Shown in pieces: positions 62,983-64,000 of a stretch of 64,000 nt of DNA. The DNA is from Mesorhizobium amorphae CCNWGS0123 (GTDB lineage: Bacteria > Pseudomonadota > Alphaproteobacteria > Rhizobiales > Rhizobiaceae). Location of the stretch: assembly GCF_001686985.1 (NCBI RefSeq), contig NZ_CP015318.1, forward strand, positions 4,524,001 to 4,588,000. The letters are read 5' to 3'. Both the position numbers and the translations under genes were made by a program. The notes beneath the pieces are model-generated. The model saw only the letters and a list, made by a program, of their open reading frames with translations. It was not told the origin of the DNA and made no database searches. Every line of letters starts with the position of its first letter. Positions within the stretch are counted from its first letter, which is position 1.

Positions 62983-64000
62983 TCAAGCCGTCGCGGTCAA
63001 AGCCCGCTGCAGAAAGACATAGCGCATCGCGGCCTGTGCCGCTTGCGGCCGGCGATCGCCGCGCCCGCCATGCCCGCCCTCGGTCTCCTCGAAGAACAGC
63101 GCTTTCGCATGGCCGGCGGCCTGCAGCCGCGCCGCCATCTTGCGCGCGTGGCCGGGATGGACGCGATCGTCGGCGGTCGAGGTGGTCAAGAACACCGGCG
63201 GATAGGCGGCGTCGGCCTCGACATGCTGGTAGGGCGAGTAGGCGCCAAGCCACGCCGCCTCTTCCGGCTTCGAGGGATCGCCATATTCGGCCATCCAGGA
63301 AGCGCCGGGCGGCAGTTCGGTGTAGCGCAGCATGTCGAGCAGCGGCACGTCGATGATGACGGCACCAAATAGCTCAGGGCGCTGGGTCAGCGAAACGCCG
63401 GTGAGCAGGCCGCCATTCGAGCCGCCCTGGATACCGAGCGAAGCCGCGGTGGCGATGCCGCGCCTGACGACATCCTGTGCAACCGCGGCGAAGTCGTCGA
63501 AGGCGTTCTGGCGGTTGCCCTTGAGCGCCGCCTGGTGCCAGGCCGGGCCGAACTCGCCACCGCCGCGGATGTTGGCCTGCACATAGGCATTGCCCTTCTC
63601 CAGCCAGAGCCTGCCGCGCACGCCGGCATAGCCGGGCAGCAGCGGCACTTCGAAACCGCCATAGCCGTAGAGCAGCGTCGGCACCGGCCCTTTCTGGTCG
63701 CGCCGCCGGACGACGAAATACGGGATCATGGTGCCGTCCTTCGAGCGCGCCTCGAACTGCTCGGAGACATAGGGCGAAGCGTCGAAACGCGCCGGCTGCG
63801 CCTTCACCGTCGCCAGCGTCTCGCCATCATTGTCCGACCAGATGATCGAGCTCGGCGTCAGGAAATCGGTGAAGGAGAAGGACACGCTGGCGCCGAAATG
63901 CTCGGCATGGCTGATGCCGACATTGCCGTTTTCGGGCAGCGCGACGGGCTTCAGCGACCAGCCGCTGCCGACGCGGTCGCAGGCGATGACCTTGCCGCGC
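62983..64000 (-). CDS. Prolyl oligopeptidase family serine peptidase, C-terminal part
   Basis: The gene enters from beyond the right edge; 338 C-terminal residues are present. The S9 catalytic domain is complete: the nucleophile Ser in GGSNGGLLTG, Asp in TADDRVHPGHA and His in EGGHGGRGDR. PTLLYGYGGFEVPLLPGY is the oxyanion region typical of prolyl endopeptidases, and the beta-propeller lies mostly outside. It cleaves after proline in short peptides. It has no neighbour that shows its role. Confidence 0.88.
   Translation of the reverse strand, partial: RGKVIACDRVGSGWSLKPVALPENGNVGISHAEHFGASVSFSFTDFLTPSSIIWSDNDGETLATVKAQPARFDASPYVSEQFEARSKDGTMIPYFVVRRRDQKGPVPTLLYGYGGFEVPLLPGYAGVRGRLWLEKGNAYVQANIRGGGEFGPAWHQAALKGNRQNAFDDFAAVAQDVVRRGIATAASLGIQGGSNGGLLTGVSLTQRPELFGAVIIDVPLLDMLRYTELPPGASWMAEYGDPSKPEEAAWLGAYSPYQHVEADAAYPPVFLTTSTADDRVHPGHARKMAARLQAAGHAKALFFEETEGGHGGRGDRRPQAAQAAMRYVFLQRALTATA

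Overview
The window is about 64 kb of high-GC chromosomal DNA packed with short intergenic gaps and many ATGA or TGATG overlaps. Its marker genes point to an alphaproteobacterium of the Hyphomicrobiales, most likely Mesorhizobium or a close Phyllobacteriaceae relative. These markers are the iron regulator RirA with IRO-type boxes, the complete hmu/hemP heme-uptake locus, and the AcpXL/LpxXL very-long-chain lipid A cluster. A PutA/PutR divergon, a NodN-like MaoC protein and rhizobial-type intergenic repeats agree with this. No rRNA, phage, insertion sequence or CRISPR array was seen. Species-level placement is inference.

Layout. 1-2.1 kb: the end of a CutC-like gene, a GNAT acetyltransferase and an SRPBCC protein. 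1.3-5.1 kb: a form II (CoxSLM order) molybdenum hydroxylase operon. 5.3-8.6 kb: a FIST sensor protein, a hybrid histidine kinase and a tail-to-tail LuxR-type response regulator, resembling NosP/NahK modules. 8.9-16.7 kb: maleylacetoacetate isomerase, a zinc alcohol dehydrogenase, a DMT exporter/MocR divergon, a LysR/MFS divergon, a MaoC protein and a phasin. 16.7-18.1 kb: a DUF445 membrane protein. 18.2-27.7 kb: an iron/heme island with rirA, hmuVUT, hmuS and hemP on one strand, and a TonB-dependent receptor, a small secreted protein, TonB, an IsdG-type heme oxygenase and a VOC protein on the other. 27.7-40.2 kb: a glycosyltransferase, putA/putR, a diheme peroxidase with a YtkA-like protein, a KDG-type sugar kinase, aldose epimerase, gabD, an AEC transporter and a secreted phosphatase.

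40.4-42.2 kb is the most unusual stretch. Two tRNA-like RNAs lie head to tail, followed by about 360 nt of strongly folded leader and a slipin (SPFH) gene with its own terminator. Neither tRNA-like looks like an ordinary decoding tRNA. The first has a six-base anticodon loop and a G3-U70 pair with A73. The second has almost no acceptor stem and begins directly after the CCA of the first.

42.3-47.2 kb: acpXL, a ketosynthase lacking the catalytic cysteine, an intact ketosynthase, a dehydrogenase and lpxXL, which together build and transfer the very-long-chain lipid A acyl group; no fabZXL is present. 47.2-54.2 kb: an L,D-transpeptidase, an M20 peptidase and a Dpp/Opp-type ABC importer with its two ATPase domains fused. 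54.3-64 kb: a TerB protein, a small two-helix membrane protein, an AraC/VOC pair, cobQ coupled to a DMSP-lyase-like cupin, a valine-degradation pair (acyl-CoA dehydrogenase and 3-hydroxyisobutyrate dehydrogenase), an orphan structured RNA with its own terminator, a class III aminotransferase and the C-terminal part of a prolyl oligopeptidase.

Functionally, the strongest unit is heme/iron: RirA probably senses iron through a Fe-S cluster and controls itself and the heme locus through TGA-N9-TCA boxes. The receptor and TonB bring heme across the outer membrane, HmuTUV across the inner membrane, and HmuS and the IsdG-like enzyme handle it in the cytoplasm.
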